DNA from: a bacterium
Lineage (GTDB): Bacteria; UBA10199; 2-02-FULL-44-16; JAAZCA01
Assembly (NCBI GenBank): GCA_021810905.1
Contig: JAJZQH010000001.1
Coordinates: 124,001 to 188,000 of the forward strand
DNA: 64,000 nucleotides
Direction: 5' to 3'
Both the position numbers and the translations under genes were made by a program. The notes under the pieces were generated by a model. That model had not been told where the DNA came from and searched no databases. It saw only the letters and a program-made list of their open reading frames with translations. Of the stretch, positions 1 to 10,000 are shown one piece after another. How positions within the stretch are numbered: the first letter of the stretch is position 1; every line of letters begins with the position of its first letter.

Positions 1-928
1 CGAGATCGAGCGCAGGAAAACGCCTGCGGTCCGGCTCTTCAAATGTGAGCGTTCCGATCTCCGCAAGCGAAAGTCTTGCCACGCCGCTCTCCACGCGTTC
101 GGGCCATGAGATCGCATATGCGATCGGAGCACGCATATCCGGCACGCCCAGCTGCGCCATGACGCAACCGTCACAATATTCAACGAGCGAGTGCACGATG
201 CTCTGCGGATGAACCACTACTTTTATCTTCTCCGCAGGCTGGCCGAAGAGCCACTGCGCCTCTATCACCTCTAGCCCTTTGTTCATGAGCGTCGCTGAAT
301 CGATGGTAATCTTGGCGCCCATGTTCCATCGCGGATGCGCGATGGCCGCCGCAGGCGTCGCGCGTTCCATATCCGCAGTGGTCGCTCGCAAGAAAGGTCC
401 GCCCGATGCGGTCAGCAGGATCGCACTGACGTGCTCGCGGCGATGGCCCGCGAGCGACTGGTGGATTGCCGCATGCTCGCTGTCGACAGGCAGGATATTG
501 ATCCCTTTTTCAGCGGCAAGGCGTGATACGATCTCCCCCGCCACGACCATCGTCTCTTTGTTGGCCAGCGCGATATCCTTGCCCGCTTCTATTGCCTTAA
601 GCGTAGGCAGAAGTCCTGCCGCGCCCACTATGGCGGAGACCACCATGTCCGCGTTAGAGGCAGCCGCCACAGAACAGGCGCCGTCCATGCCAAAGACGAT
701 CTCTGGACGATGAGCCTTGAGAAGGCCTTTCAGTTTTGACGCCGCGTCCGAATTTCTGACGGACACTACGTCGGGCCGGAACTTCTCTATCTGACGCGCG
801 AGGAGTTCCACGTCATGCCCTTCCGCCAGACCGGCAACGCGAAAACGATCTGGATGGCGCGCCACAACGTCCAGCGTGCTCTGACCGATGGAACCGGTAC
901 TTCCGAGTATTGAGAGAGTTTTCATCAT
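1..928 (-). CDS. dxr: 1-deoxy-D-xylulose 5-phosphate reductoisomerase (partial)
   Basis: Catalyses the NADPH-dependent rearrangement and reduction of DXP to 2-C-methyl-D-erythritol 4-phosphate, the committed step of the MEP isoprenoid pathway, in the cytoplasm. My translation from 928 gives an N-terminal nucleotide-binding GSTGSIG motif, then the metal/substrate segment VDSEH, the SGGPF motif and NKGLEVIEA, in the order expected for DXR. About 309 residues are present. Roughly 75-90 C-terminal residues lie beyond the window edge. The start ATG (926-928) overlaps the cdsA stop as ATGA; a second ATG follows directly. It is the last visible gene of the rpsB operon, downstream of uppS and cdsA, so isoprenoid precursor and lipid carrier synthesis are co-transcribed. 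Confidence 0.95.
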   Translation of the reverse strand, partial: MMKTLSILGSTGSIGQSTLDVVARHPDRFRVAGLAEGHDVELLARQIEKFRPDVVSVRNSDAASKLKGLLKAHRPEIVFGMDGACSVAAASNADMVVSAIVGAAGLLPTLKAIEAGKDIALANKETMVVAGEIVSRLAAEKGINILPVDSEHAAIHQSLAGHRREHVSAILLTASGGPFLRATTADMERATPAAAIAHPRWNMGAKITIDSATLMNKGLEVIEAQWLFGQPAEKIKVVVHPQSIVHSLVEYCDGCVMAQLGVPDMRAPIAYAISWPERVESGVARLSLAEIGTLTFEEPDRRRFPALDL

Positions 929-1725
929 AAATTTAAAATATATTTAAAAAATGCGTACGCCGCCGGTCCGGTGAAGATCAGCGCGTCGAGCCTGTCGAGC
1001 ACTCCGCCGTGGCCTGGTATGATAGTGCCGGAATCTTTTACTCCGCAGCTCCTCTTCAGCATCGATTCAACCAGATCTCCCAGCGGCGAAGCGATCCAGA
1101 TTATCAGCGCAAGCAGGACGGCATTCAAGAAGGATATCTCGGGCAGGAGCAGATACCTGATAAAAAAAGTTCCAACGAGAGATCCAAACAGCGCGCCGAC
1201 AAACCCTTCGACCGTCTTCTTCGGGCTCACCAGCGGCGCGAACTTTCTATTACCAAAGGCCTTGCCAGACGCGAGTGCAAAAGTATCGCACAGACACGCG
1301 GGCGCCAGCGCAAGCATCAGATACGACCTGCCGTGGGGCTCTGAGGCGATCCATCCCCATAGCGGAAACGAAACCCCGAGATAGATAACACCCATGACTG
1401 CCAAGGCCAGCCGCTGCGCAACTCCCGGCAGCTCTCTCGCGCGCCACATGAACAGCATGGAGAGCGCGAAGAGCAGCGCCGGAAGAAGGAGCACTACACC
1501 TTCAACACCAACTGGCTCGAATATCACGAAAAAAGCCGACGCTGTTCCCGCTGCGAATGCGGCCCATCTCTCCCACCGATCTTCAAAGAACATCCTGCAA
1601 TATTCGATCAGCCCTATTGCCGCGGCGATCAGAATAAAAAGTTGGAGCCACCAGAGCGGCAGGAGCCAGATTACGGCTATTACGGCCGCCGCCATGATGA
1701 TCGCCGAAATCACGCGTACAATCAT
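925..1725 (-). CDS. cdsA: Phosphatidate cytidylyltransferase
   Basis: Makes CDP-diacylglycerol from phosphatidate and CTP, the branch point of membrane phospholipid synthesis. The protein has 266 residues, the usual length. It consists of hydrophobic segments from residue 3 onward and ends with the CdsA signature region ([19 protein letters not shown], then [11 protein letters not shown]), which carries the conserved acidic residues for metal and CTP binding. It is an integral inner-membrane protein. It starts 13 bp after the uppS stop and its own stop overlaps the dxr start by 4 bp, indicating translational coupling in the operon. Confidence 0.96.
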   Translation of the reverse strand: MIVRVISAIIMAAAVIAVIWLLPLWWLQLFILIAAAIGLIEYCRMFFEDRWERWAAFAAGTASAFFVIFEPVGVEGVVLLLPALLFALSMLFMWRARELPGVAQRLALAVMGVIYLGVSFPLWGWIASEPHGRSYLMLALAPACLCDTFALASGKAFGNRKFAPLVSPKKTVEGFVGALFGSLVGTFFIRYLLLPEISFLNAVLLALIIWIASPLGDLVESMLKRSCGVKDSGTIIPGHGGVLDRLDALIFTGPAAYAFFKYILNL

Positions 1726-1738
1726 GAAAATCCCCCGC

Positions 1739-2437
1739 TCACTTCAATTGATCATCCGTGAGGCCGAACCGCCGCTGGCGCCTGGAGAACGACTCAATTG
1801 CGCGATCGAGTTCTTCTGCCGTGAAATCCGGCCAGTGCGTCTCGGTAAAATAAAGTTCCGCATACGCCAGCTGCCAGAGCAGAAAGTTGCTCAGGCGATA
1901 CTCTCCGCTGGTGCGGATGAGCAGATCCGGATCCGGGATGCCGGACGTATCCAGCGCCGTTTCAATTATCTCCGGTGTAACCTCTTTGACGCCGCGCCCT
2001 GCCAGCGAATTCACGGCGCGGCATATCTCCTGCCTGCCGCCGTAAGAAAGTGCCACTATCAGAGTCATGCGATCGCCGCCCTTTGTGGCTTCGCACGTCT
2101 CCCACAGCTCCTGCCTGACGTCTGCCGGTAGCCGTTCCAGGTCTCCTATGGCGCGAAATGCGGTCTTTTTCTCGATCAGCTCGGCGCGTTTGCTCGAAAG
2201 AAAATGGCGGAGCAACTGCATCAGAGCCAGAACTTCTTCGGACGGCCTGCGCCAGTTTTCTTCCGAAAACGCGTAGAGCGTAAGGTGCCTCACGTTACGG
2301 TCGCGGCAGGCCGATACTATATTTTCGATCGTCTCCGCTCCACGGCGATGGCCTTCCGCGCGCGGCTGGCCCCTTTCACGCGCCCATCGGCCGTTGCCGT
2401 CCATGATTATCGCTATGTGGCGTGGAATTTGTTTCAT
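1739..2437 (-). CDS. uppS: Undecaprenyl diphosphate synthase (cis-prenyltransferase)
   Basis: Condenses isopentenyl diphosphate units onto farnesyl diphosphate to form the C55 lipid carrier for peptidoglycan and surface polysaccharides. The 232 residues open with the family signature IIMDGNGRWA, where Asp13 is the catalytic/Mg-binding residue. ALSYGGR lies in the middle, and the second signature PDLLIRTSGEYRLSNF is at about residues 175-190. Length is normal for the family. The 96-bp gap to frr upstream is filled by a heptamer hairpin. Confidence 0.97.
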   Translation of the reverse strand: MKQIPRHIAIIMDGNGRWARERGQPRAEGHRRGAETIENIVSACRDRNVRHLTLYAFSEENWRRPSEEVLALMQLLRHFLSSKRAELIEKKTAFRAIGDLERLPADVRQELWETCEATKGGDRMTLIVALSYGGRQEICRAVNSLAGRGVKEVTPEIIETALDTSGIPDPDLLIRTSGEYRLSNFLLWQLAYAELYFTETHWPDFTAEELDRAIESFSRRQRRFGLTDDQLK

Positions 2438-2442
2438 TAGAT

Positions 2443-2529
2443 AGTGATCAGTGATCGGTGACCGGTGATCAGTAATAACTTCTCAATTCTCTGGTTTTTC
2501 TGATCACCGCTCACTGGTCACCGGTCACG
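2443..2529. repeat. Heptamer palindromic array, GTGATCA family
   Basis: The left arm reads as 7-bp units GTGATCA, GTGATCG, GTGACCG, GTGATCA. After an AT-rich loop, the right arm is its inverse (24 of 29 positions complementary). It fills the gap between the frr stop and the uppS start within the operon, so it would be transcribed as a hairpin. Confidence 0.85.
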
Positions 2530-2533
2530 GCCG

Positions 2534-3091
2534 TTACACTTCCATTATATCCTTCTCTTTATGTGCAAGGGCTTCGTCGACCTGTTTGATGAAGTTGTCG
2601 GTGAGCTTCTGGACACGCTCAAGCCCTTTGCGTTCATCGTCCTCGGTGATTTTACTATCCTTCATGAGGGACTTGAGCTCGTCGTTGGCGTCGCGCCTGG
2701 CGCTGCGCACGCTGACCTTGCACTCTTCGCCGTACTTGTGAGTCATCTTCACGAGATCCTTGCGGCGCTCCTCGTTGAGCTGCGGAATCGGAATGCGGAT
2801 GACCTTGCCGTCGTTGGCCGGGTTGAGCCCTAGATCCGATTTCTGGATGGATTTCTCGATCGCCGACGCTGCCGACGAATCCCACGGCTGTATCACGATC
2901 GTGCGCGGATCGGGCACCGAAAGCGAGGCGAGCTGTTTGAGCGGAGTGGGCGTCCCGTAGTAGTCTACGCGGATGTCGTCCAGCACCGAGAGCGAGGCCC
3001 GGCCGGTCCTGAGCTTGGAGAGCTCGTGCCGCAGCGCCTCCATCGCCTTCTGCATCTTCTGGTTCGTCTTTTCGTAGACTTGATTAACCAT
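2534..3091 (-). CDS. frr: Ribosome recycling factor
   Basis: Splits post-termination ribosomes together with EF-G. The 185-residue length is typical. Characteristic segments are [20 protein letters not shown] near residues 27-46, TIVIQPWD near 65-72 and [17 protein letters not shown] near 100-116. The start codon lies inside the end of pyrH (8-bp overlap), so translation is probably coupled. Confidence 0.97.
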   Translation of the reverse strand: MVNQVYEKTNQKMQKAMEALRHELSKLRTGRASLSVLDDIRVDYYGTPTPLKQLASLSVPDPRTIVIQPWDSSAASAIEKSIQKSDLGLNPANDGKVIRIPIPQLNEERRKDLVKMTHKYGEECKVSVRSARRDANDELKSLMKDSKITEDDERKGLERVQKLTDNFIKQVDEALAHKEKDIMEV

Positions 3092-3797
3092 AGACCACCG
3101 TCCCTAGGTTTTTCCCTGACACCACCTTCTTGAGATTGCCGGCATCGAAGATGTCGAAGACGATGACGGGGAGGTTGTGATCCATGCACATGGAGATCGC
3201 AGTAGCGTCCATCACCTTGAGCCTCTGCGAAAGCACTTCTATGAACGAAAGCTTATCGTAGCGTACGGCGGATGAATCCTTCATGGGATCGGCAGAGTAG
3301 ACTCCGTCGACCTTTGTACCCTTGAGGATCACGTCTGCGGCGATCTCGACTGCCTTCAGCGCCGCGGCTGTATCGGTAGAGAAGAACGGACTGCCGGTGC
3401 CGCCTGCAAAGACGACAACGCGGCCTTTCTTGAGGTGCGACAATGCGCGGCGCCTTATGAAAGGTTCTGCCACGGAAGGCATGGACGTTGCGGTCATGAG
3501 CCTCGCGTCGAGCCCCCTGCGCTCGAGGGCTGACTGAAGTGCCAGGCCGTTGATCACCGTGGCGAGCATGCCCATGGTATCGGCCTGAGCCTGTTCGATC
3601 AGACCGCCAGACGCCGCCGGAGCGCCGCGGAATATATTGCCGCCACCGATGACGATCGCTACCTCGACGCCGGTTTTCACCACCGACTCGATCTCGCCGG
3701 CGATGTTATAAGCAGCGTCGAGACTCACGCCCTGCGCAGATGCGGCGGGCGACAGGGCCTCCCCCGAAAGCTTAAGAAGCACCCGCTTGTATTTCAT
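3084..3797 (-). CDS. pyrH: Uridylate (UMP) kinase
   Basis: Phosphorylates UMP to UDP in pyrimidine nucleotide synthesis; it is a hexameric amino-acid-kinase-fold enzyme. I place the start at 3797, giving [15 protein letters not shown], because the longer frame upstream lies inside tsf and has no family similarity. Seen motifs are [17 protein letters not shown] and [18 protein letters not shown]. The protein has 237 residues, a normal length. The start overlaps the tsf stop as ATGA and the stop overlaps frr by 8 bp. Confidence 0.97.
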   Translation of the reverse strand: MKYKRVLLKLSGEALSPAASAQGVSLDAAYNIAGEIESVVKTGVEVAIVIGGGNIFRGAPAASGGLIEQAQADTMGMLATVINGLALQSALERRGLDARLMTATSMPSVAEPFIRRRALSHLKKGRVVVFAGGTGSPFFSTDTAAALKAVEIAADVILKGTKVDGVYSADPMKDSSAVRYDKLSFIEVLSQRLKVMDATAISMCMDHNLPVIVFDIFDAGNLKKVVSGKNLGTVVYG

Positions 3798-4663
3798 TCT
3801 GACTTTTTCTCCACTCCCTCGCCCACCTGCAGGCGGACAAAGGTGTCGACCTTGATCCCCTGATCGATCTTCTTGAGCCACGCGCCAACCGATGATTTGC
3901 CGTCCGGATCGCGCACGAAGATCTGGTCTTCAAGGCAGATTTCAGTAAAGAGCTTGCCGATTTTTCCTGAAACGATCTTGTCGAGAATCTCCGGCGGTTT
4001 CTTCGTGTCGGCCATCTGCGCGATCATGATCTCTCGCTCCTTGGAGAGCACGGACTCGGGTACGTCGTCCCGGCGGACGTACTGCGGATGCATGGCCGCG
4101 ACGTGCATGGCCACCTCGCGCGCGGTCTGATCGTCGAGCTTGCCCGCTGGATCGAAAAACGAAACGATCACTCCGATTTTCGAGCCGGCGTGTATGTAGC
4201 GCGCGAGCTTCTTGCCGGCGCCCGCCTCCACGCGCGCGAACCTGCGCACGCCGAGGTTCTCGCCGATCTTTGCTACGAGCGCGGTCTGCACTTCGAGAAC
4301 CGTTTGCGACTCCAACTTTGCGGACATCAGATCGTCAAGCGTTGAGGGGTTTGTCTTGCTGGCGACCTCTGCAACCCTGGTGACGAATTTCTGGAAGTCT
4401 TCGGTCTTGGTAACGAAATCGGTCTCGCAGTTCACCTCTACCAGTACTCCGTGCCTGCCGTCGGGGCACAGCTGCGAACCCACCAGGCCGTCGGCCGCGG
4501 TGCGGCCTGCCTTCTTCGCTGCAGTTGCGATCCCCTTCTTGCGAAGGATCTCAACCGCCGCATTCATGTCGCCCTGCGCCTCGGACAGGGCCGTTTTGCA
4601 ATCCATCATACCTGCGCCCGTTTTTTCGCGCAGGTCCTTAACCATGCTCGGTGTGATAGTCAT
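3794..4663 (-). CDS. tsf: Translation elongation factor Ts
   Basis: Nucleotide exchange factor for EF-Tu. The chosen start at 4663 gives [20 protein letters not shown], with the N-terminal UBA-like domain and the hallmark [12 protein letters not shown] at about residues 16-27. The following core contains [10 protein letters not shown], also a family signature. The protein has 289 residues, the usual length. It follows rpsB by 23 bp, the nearly universal bacterial order. Confidence 0.97.
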   Translation of the reverse strand: MTITPSMVKDLREKTGAGMMDCKTALSEAQGDMNAAVEILRKKGIATAAKKAGRTAADGLVGSQLCPDGRHGVLVEVNCETDFVTKTEDFQKFVTRVAEVASKTNPSTLDDLMSAKLESQTVLEVQTALVAKIGENLGVRRFARVEAGAGKKLARYIHAGSKIGVIVSFFDPAGKLDDQTAREVAMHVAAMHPQYVRRDDVPESVLSKEREIMIAQMADTKKPPEILDKIVSGKIGKLFTEICLEDQIFVRDPDGKSSVGAWLKKIDQGIKVDTFVRLQVGEGVEKKSE

Positions 4664-4686
4664 GTGATTCCTCCCGTATGTCGGAT

Positions 4687-5601
4687 CTATTCTTCCTTCA
4701 AAGTCACATCTGCAGGTACTTCCTCCGGCTTTTCGGCCTTTGCGGATGCAAAACCTACCACTTCCGCTTCCTTTACACCCTTCTCCTCGCGGCGGGCTAC
4801 CCATGCCTTGCCCTTGCCGCCGATCTTCTGCTCGCGAACTGCGGGACCGCGCGGCTTGCCTGCGCCGCTCGAAGTCTCTCCCTCGCGCGCCTGCTGCTCA
4901 CGCAGCGACGCCTCCCGCCTCCTGCCGCCCTCTTCGCACGCATCGGCCACAAGCTTGGTGAAAAAAGCTATGGAGCGGATAGCGTCGTCGTTGCCGGCTA
5001 TGAGGTAATCGATGCCCGTGGGGTCGCTGTTGGTGTCTGTAAGAGCCACGATGGGGATGCCGAGTTTGATTGCCTCGCTCTTTGCAATGGCCTCGTTGTT
5101 CGGATCGATAATGAAGAGCACTCCCGGGAGCCTCGTCATTTCGCGGATGCCGCCGAGTGAGTGTTCGAGCTTTGCGATTTCGCGGTCGATCTGGAGCGCC
5201 TCTTTCTTGGAGAGCCTCTCCAGCTCGCCCTTTTCTTTTCTTGCGGAAAGTTCGTTGAGCCTGCCGATCGATTTCTTGATCGTCTGGAAGTTGGTGAGCA
5301 TTCCTCCGAGCCAGCGTTTGGTAACTCGGTACTGCTTCACGCGCTGAGCTTCGGTTTCAATGATCTCCTGCGCCTGTTTTTTGGTGCCCACGAAGAGCAC
5401 GCTGTTGCCAAGAGCAACCGTGTCGGCGACGAACTTGAAGGCGCGATCGGCCTGTTTTGCCGTCTGGTCCAGATCGATGATGTGGATACCGTCGCGGGCT
5501 GCGAAGATATACGGCCTCATCTTGGGATTCCAGCGCCTGGTCTGGTGACCGAAATGAACCCCTGCTTCGAGCAACTCCTTTACTGCGATCTCTGGTGCCA
5601 T
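4687..5601 (-). CDS. rpsB: 30S ribosomal protein S2
   Basis: Small-subunit protein S2. The start at 5601 is set by a strong AAAGGAG Shine-Dalgarno sequence 7 bp upstream and by the canonical opening MAPEIAVKELLEAGVHFGHQ. Other signatures are RWNPKMRPYIF, RWLGGMLTNF and the conserved PGIDYLIAGNDD-type segment. At 304 residues it is about 50 longer than usual. The excess is a charged, Ala/Glu/Lys-rich C-terminal tail (from about residue 235), probably disordered. First gene of the operon. Confidence 0.97.
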   Translation of the reverse strand: MAPEIAVKELLEAGVHFGHQTRRWNPKMRPYIFAARDGIHIIDLDQTAKQADRAFKFVADTVALGNSVLFVGTKKQAQEIIETEAQRVKQYRVTKRWLGGMLTNFQTIKKSIGRLNELSARKEKGELERLSKKEALQIDREIAKLEHSLGGIREMTRLPGVLFIIDPNNEAIAKSEAIKLGIPIVALTDTNSDPTGIDYLIAGNDDAIRSIAFFTKLVADACEEGGRRREASLREQQAREGETSSGAGKPRGPAVREQKIGGKGKAWVARREEKGVKEAEVVGFASAKAEKPEEVPADVTLKEE

Positions 5602-5733
5602 TGCCTTCTCCTTTGGTTTGCCTCTGGGCCCCTCGAGACCGCTACAGAGTCGCGGACGATTCCGCAGGCTTCGGGCGGCACCAAAGGGAGGGGCTTGAGG
5701 GATTTCCACAGCGAAGCCGAAGCTACGATGCGG

Positions 5734-5804
5734 ATTTTATTGCAGAAAAACCCCGAAAAAAGTGTGCAGCCATTAACATGCTGATATTTAAGATGCAATA
5801 AAAT
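5734..5804 (-). promoter_or_regulatory. Long-range inverted repeat in the rpsB leader
   Basis: Two perfect 11-bp arms, ATTTTATTGCA (5734-5744) and TGCAATAAAAT (5794-5804), lie about 130-200 bp upstream of the rpsB start. They flank a C/G-rich loop. This could be part of a leader that controls the operon, since S2 autoregulates in other bacteria, or it could overlap the promoter. No known leader consensus was recognised. The rest of the 5602-5967 gap holds only the heptamer array at 5824-5916. Confidence 0.4.
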
Positions 5805-5823
5805 ATTTAACTCTGTGAGAAGG

Positions 5824-5916
5824 CAGAAGCCAGAATCCAGAAGTCAGAATACAGAAGAAGGTTTATTCAGATGTCATTCTGAATTCTGTATTCTGGCTTC
5901 TGTATTCTAGCTTCTG
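5824..5916. repeat. Heptamer palindromic array, CAGAAT family
   Basis: Five left units (CAGAAGC, CAGAATC, CAGAAGT, CAGAATA, CAGAAGA), a 16-bp loop, then six inverse units (CATTCTG, AATTCTG, TATTCTG, GCTTCTG, TATTCTA, GCTTCTG). Unlike most arrays here it lies between two divergent 5' ends. The same family with the same loop recurs at 6880-6951, and again at 43253-43348 with another loop. Confidence 0.9.
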
Positions 5917-5967
5917 TTTCTTCAATATTGCTTTCATAAAGTTTTAATTCTATTATTAATTATAACC

Positions 5968-6876
5968 ATGAGGGATTTAATGAGATTTATTATTCGATCT
6001 TTTCTGATCGCAGCTTTATTGCTCCTGCCTTCCCTGCCTGGCACCGCGCAGGTCCCCGCGCAAAAACCCGTTGCTCCGTCTGCTGTCCCCGCGGCAGCCC
6101 AGCCCGCTGCCCCGTCTGGTCAGACACTGGCTCCGTCTGCCCCTGCTGCGGCGAGCCCCGCTCCCGCTGTACAGGAGCAGACCATCACAAAGGACGACTA
6201 TCAGCTCTATCTCAAGTCCGGGGATCGCAATCCTTCGTGGGACGAATATATTGAGCCGGCATTTACTTCGTTCGACAGCGAAAACTTCGCGACTGCGGGA
6301 ATCTTTCTGGCAAAGGCCTATGAAAAAGGATGCAGGGATCCGCTGGTGATGTTCAGACTCGGCATCTACAGGGAGAGCAGGCGTCAGTTCAAGGAGGCGG
6401 CCGAGCTCCTGTCTCAGGCTGCCGACGGTATTGCACAGCGCTACCCGGGTCATCCGCTCAACAACTCAATAGCATTGCACGCAGGCCGGGCGCTCTACCA
6501 GATCGACGACTACGTCAAGGCGCTCCCTTATCTGCAGAAAGCCCTGCAGCAGAACCCGAACGATTTCATGATATTGCTGATGCTGGGGCAGATCGCGCGT
6601 TCGGGCAAACTGTACGCGGAGGCGAGGTCGCTCTTTGAGCGGGCCATCGCCTCAAAACCTCCGGAGAATGTCACGCCGAATCCTGTGAGGACGGTGCTGG
6701 GCGAGCTGATCATCCTCACCTATGCGCTCAAGGATTCCGAAGCCTGCCAGAAATACGTAGACATGGTGCTCTCGGCATGGCCACGGGACCCGGTCGCCAA
6801 TACCTACCGCACCCGCCTCGACAAAGAGCGCTTCGAAAAGAAACAACAGGAAATGTTAGACAAGATCGTAAAGTAA
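5968..6876 (+). CDS. Secreted TPR-repeat protein
   Basis: The 302-residue protein has a signal peptide (hydrophobic residues about 8-24, cleavage near GTAQ), then an Ala/Pro-rich linker to about residue 65. A helical domain with at least three TPR-like units follows from about residue 95 to 285, for example ALYQIDDYVKALPYLQKAL. It is likely periplasmic and a scaffold for protein-protein contacts; the partner is unknown. The start could be Met1 or Met5; both leave the signal peptide intact. The stop is followed after 3 bp by a heptamer array. No enzymatic domain is visible. Confidence 0.8.
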   Translation: MRDLMRFIIRSFLIAALLLLPSLPGTAQVPAQKPVAPSAVPAAAQPAAPSGQTLAPSAPAAASPAPAVQEQTITKDDYQLYLKSGDRNPSWDEYIEPAFTSFDSENFATAGIFLAKAYEKGCRDPLVMFRLGIYRESRRQFKEAAELLSQAADGIAQRYPGHPLNNSIALHAGRALYQIDDYVKALPYLQKALQQNPNDFMILLMLGQIARSGKLYAEARSLFERAIASKPPENVTPNPVRTVLGELIILTYALKDSEACQKYVDMVLSAWPRDPVANTYRTRLDKERFEKKQQEMLDKIVK

Positions 6877-6879
6877 CAA

Positions 6880-6951
6880 CAGAAGTCAGAATCCAGAATT
6901 CAGAATCCAGAAGAAGGTTTATTCAGATGTCATTCTGACTTCTGAATTCTG
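6880..6951. repeat. Heptamer palindromic array, CAGAAT family
   Basis: Left units CAGAAGT, CAGAATC, CAGAATT, CAGAATC, CAGAAGA. The loop is identical to that of the array at 5824-5916, and the right units are CATTCTG, ACTTCTG, AATTCTG. It begins 3 bp after the stop codon of the TPR gene, so that gene is bracketed by two copies of the same family. Confidence 0.9.
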
Positions 6952-6965
6952 TTCTTAAAAACCGA

Positions 6966-6992
6966 CCCCGGGGAGCTTTCGCTCACCCGGGG
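6966..6992 (-). terminator. Rho-independent terminator of the large TSP3 gene
   Basis: A GC-rich stem of CCCCGGGGAGC and GCTCACCCGGGG around a TTTC loop. On the minus strand it is followed by GTCGGTTTTTAAG, giving a U-run at the right side for the gene ending at 7024. It sits between two convergent genes and may serve both weakly. Confidence 0.65.
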
Positions 6993-7023
6993 CCTATGGG
7001 GGAGACCCTTTTAACCCTCCATC

Positions 7024-10000
7024 TCAAGCAGGGGTCTTGCGCATCCTTATTGCTATCCCCTTCACTGCCGCGAGCAATCCCATCATTAGGAAGAAGATGC
7101 TGCTCGGTGCCGTACCTGCCGACGTCCCTGCGATCGAGCAACCTTCACGGCCGGTGCTGGCGCGGTCGATGTTGCTCAGGTTGAAGTAACCGCCCTGAGT
7201 CATCTCCTCGTAGTCGCCTATGCCGTCCATATCTGAATCTGGGTTGCGCGGGTCGGTCTCGGTGAAGTGGCCGTCAGCTGCGATGTCGCGTGTTCCGCTG
7301 CAGTTGAGGTCCTCGCCCAGGCCGCTGGAGGCTACCCAGCCGTCAGGCAGACCGTCGCCATCGGTATCCGGGCTGTTGGCGTTGGTTTCGGAACCTTCGT
7401 CATAGTGACCGTTGCCGTTGACGTCCTCGCCCGAGCTCTGGATCTGCTGGCCGGTCGAACGATCTACGATCGTCATCGGGCCGTCCGGGATGCAGTCGCC
7501 ATCCGAGTCGATGTTGGTGGGATCAGTGCCGTAGGTCATTTCCATGCCGTCGGAGAGTCCGTCGCCGTCCGTATCCGGATTTTTCGCATCTGTCTCGCCG
7601 AGGTTCGGTTCATACGTACCGTTGTGGTTCCTGTCCTCGTCGCCGTCCTTCACGCCGTCCTTGTCCGTGTCGTACCCATTCGGCGGCAGTGGATCCGTTC
7701 CAAGCTTTGCTTCCGCGTCATCCGGTTCACCGTCGCCGTCCGAATCAAGACCGCTGCCGCTGTCCTTGACATCAGAGCCCAGGCAGTTGTTGTCAGGGTT
7801 GAGCTGGCAGCCAAATTGCTCTGCGCTGTCAAGTTTGATGTCTCCGTCGGAGTCCGGCATGCACGGGTTGGAGTCATAGTACGTGATGACCGAGCCGTTG
7901 TATTCCTGGTTATCCATAAGCCCGTCGCCGTCCGAATCCTTGGCGTTCGGGTTGGAGCCAGCGGGTATCCCGCCCTCGCCCCAGATCGCAGGATCGCTGA
8001 TCAGGACCTTGAAGTTCGCCTGGTCGATCTGCTGGGCATTGGCAAGTTCCTGCTTGTCGGTCAGTCCGTCGCCGTCCGTATCCGCCTTGCGCGGATCCGT
8101 GTCCTTGCCGATCACGTTGGGGCCGCAGCCCTGGCCGGAGAGGTCGGCGCTCGGGCCGAACATGCCGTCCTTGTTGCGATCCTCGACATTGACGTCTCTC
8201 TTCTCCGGCTCCACGGTCATGTTGCTGTGGTTCTCGTCGATCTGGCCGTCCCAGAGTCCGTCGTCATCCGTGTCGAACTTCGCCGGGTTGGTCCTGTAGG
8301 GCCAGCCGTCGCGTGCTTCCTGGGTGTCGGTAAGACCATCGTCATCCGTGTCCACCTTGAGGAAGTTGCTCTCCGAGGTGAAGATGCCCTGCATGCCGGT
8401 AACCGGGGCATCGACCTGACCGTCCATATCTTTGTCTTCCTGACAATCGCGCAATCCGTCGTCGTCGCGATCGAGGAAGCATGAGAGGATCTTCTGTACC
8501 GTACCCTGCGTATACACTGCGTTCGGATCGCAGGAGTAGTTCGGATTGCCGCTTGTGGTGAACTCGTCCGACTGGCCGGCAGCAGGCGATTTGAACGGGC
8601 AGATATCTTCCTTCTTTGAGCCCTTCCTCATGCCGTCCAGCAGTCCGTCGCCATCGGTATCCGCTTTGTACGGATCGAGGTAGATAGTCTGGGCCGAGCT
8701 GTTACCGCACAGGCCGTCGAAGCGTTCCACGCAATCCGGTATGCCGTCGTTGTCAATGTCCGAACACGCCTGCACCACTTTTTCCCAGTCAGGCCTGTTC
8801 CAGCTGATGCCTGTGTCCGCATCGGTCTCGGCCTTGGTCTGATCGAAGAGGTCCTTCACGCCGTTGTCGTCGTCGTCCTTGAGCTCCAGCGGTTCGACAA
8901 CTTTGTTCTGGCTGTCGTGCTTGAGCCACTCGGGCGCCTTGATCTTGACGTAGTTGAGCGTCTCATAGTCGATGCAGCTGGGCGTACATTCATTGGTCAA
9001 CTGCGGGTCGAGCGGGCAGTGGTCGTTCATCCACAAGGGATTATCCCTCGTGGGCGTTCCGTTGTGCGAATCCAGGCATTTTTTGCCATCGATCACGCTG
9101 CTGAAGGTATCCTGGTCAATAGCCGCGCATCCCACGTCGCCGCCGTCGCACACGCAGTCCTTGTCCGTATCCGGCGAACGCGCGTCGGTCTCGCCCATGC
9201 CCTTTTCAAACTCACCGTTGAAGGCGTTGGGGCTGGCAACCGTCTCGTTGATACACGCGAGGATATAGAGGCCGGTGCCTGCGGGCAGCGGAGTCGGATC
9301 GAACATATTGTAGCGTATCGGCTGGGAGATGTAGGTCTGCGCATTGCCGCCAGCGCGGTAGATACCCCACCTGATACCCCTGTTCTTGAGTTCCTCGGTA
9401 TCGAGTTCGCTCGTGCAGTCCACTTTCTCGTTGCCGCCCGGGGCCTTGGGATAGACTTCAAAGTTCACGGAACCCGGCTTGTAGAGATAGGCCTTTACTG
9501 ACGTTCCATCGGTCCTGCGGAAGAGCCTGGAGCGGTCTTCCATTCCGTCCTCGATGCCGTCCTTGTCAGAATCCGTGTCCTTCACGTCCGGAATCAAATC
9601 AGCAGCGCCTGCGGGATAATTCTGGTCGGTATTCATCGCGGCGACTGGCTGAGTCACATCGGTAGCTGCCGCCACGTTCAGATAGTCGTTCCACTTGAGC
9701 TTATAGTTGTCCTTGCCGTCCGGAATGCCGTCGCCGTCCGTATCGGTCATGTACCAGCAGGTGAGCGTATCGGCGCAGGAGCAGGAGGCGCGCTTCGGGT
9801 CATAGACCCATCCGCCGCTGCCATTCTTGACAACGCGCATCTCCAAGAAGTCCGGGATGCCGTCGAGGTCTGAGTCCTTCTTCGCGTCTGCAGCAGACAC
9901 GGCGAACTTGTATTTCTGGTTACACTCCGCCTCGCTCGAAAAGCCGAGCATGCTACCTTCGCCGCCTGAAGAAGAGCCGCCAGGACCGCTGCCCTCGATA

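Noticed and set aside
7267-8484. Long plus-strand open frame of 405 codons inside the TSP3 gene
   Set aside because: It is the antisense reading of regularly repeated Asp/Gly codons, which avoid stops in that frame; its product is a monotonous Val/Arg/Ala sequence with no domain.
7400-9800. Aspartate motifs of the large protein read as EF-hands or dockerins
   Set aside because: Spacing and the DxDxDG-x-x-D context follow TSP3 repeats; there are no flanking EF helices or paired dockerin units.
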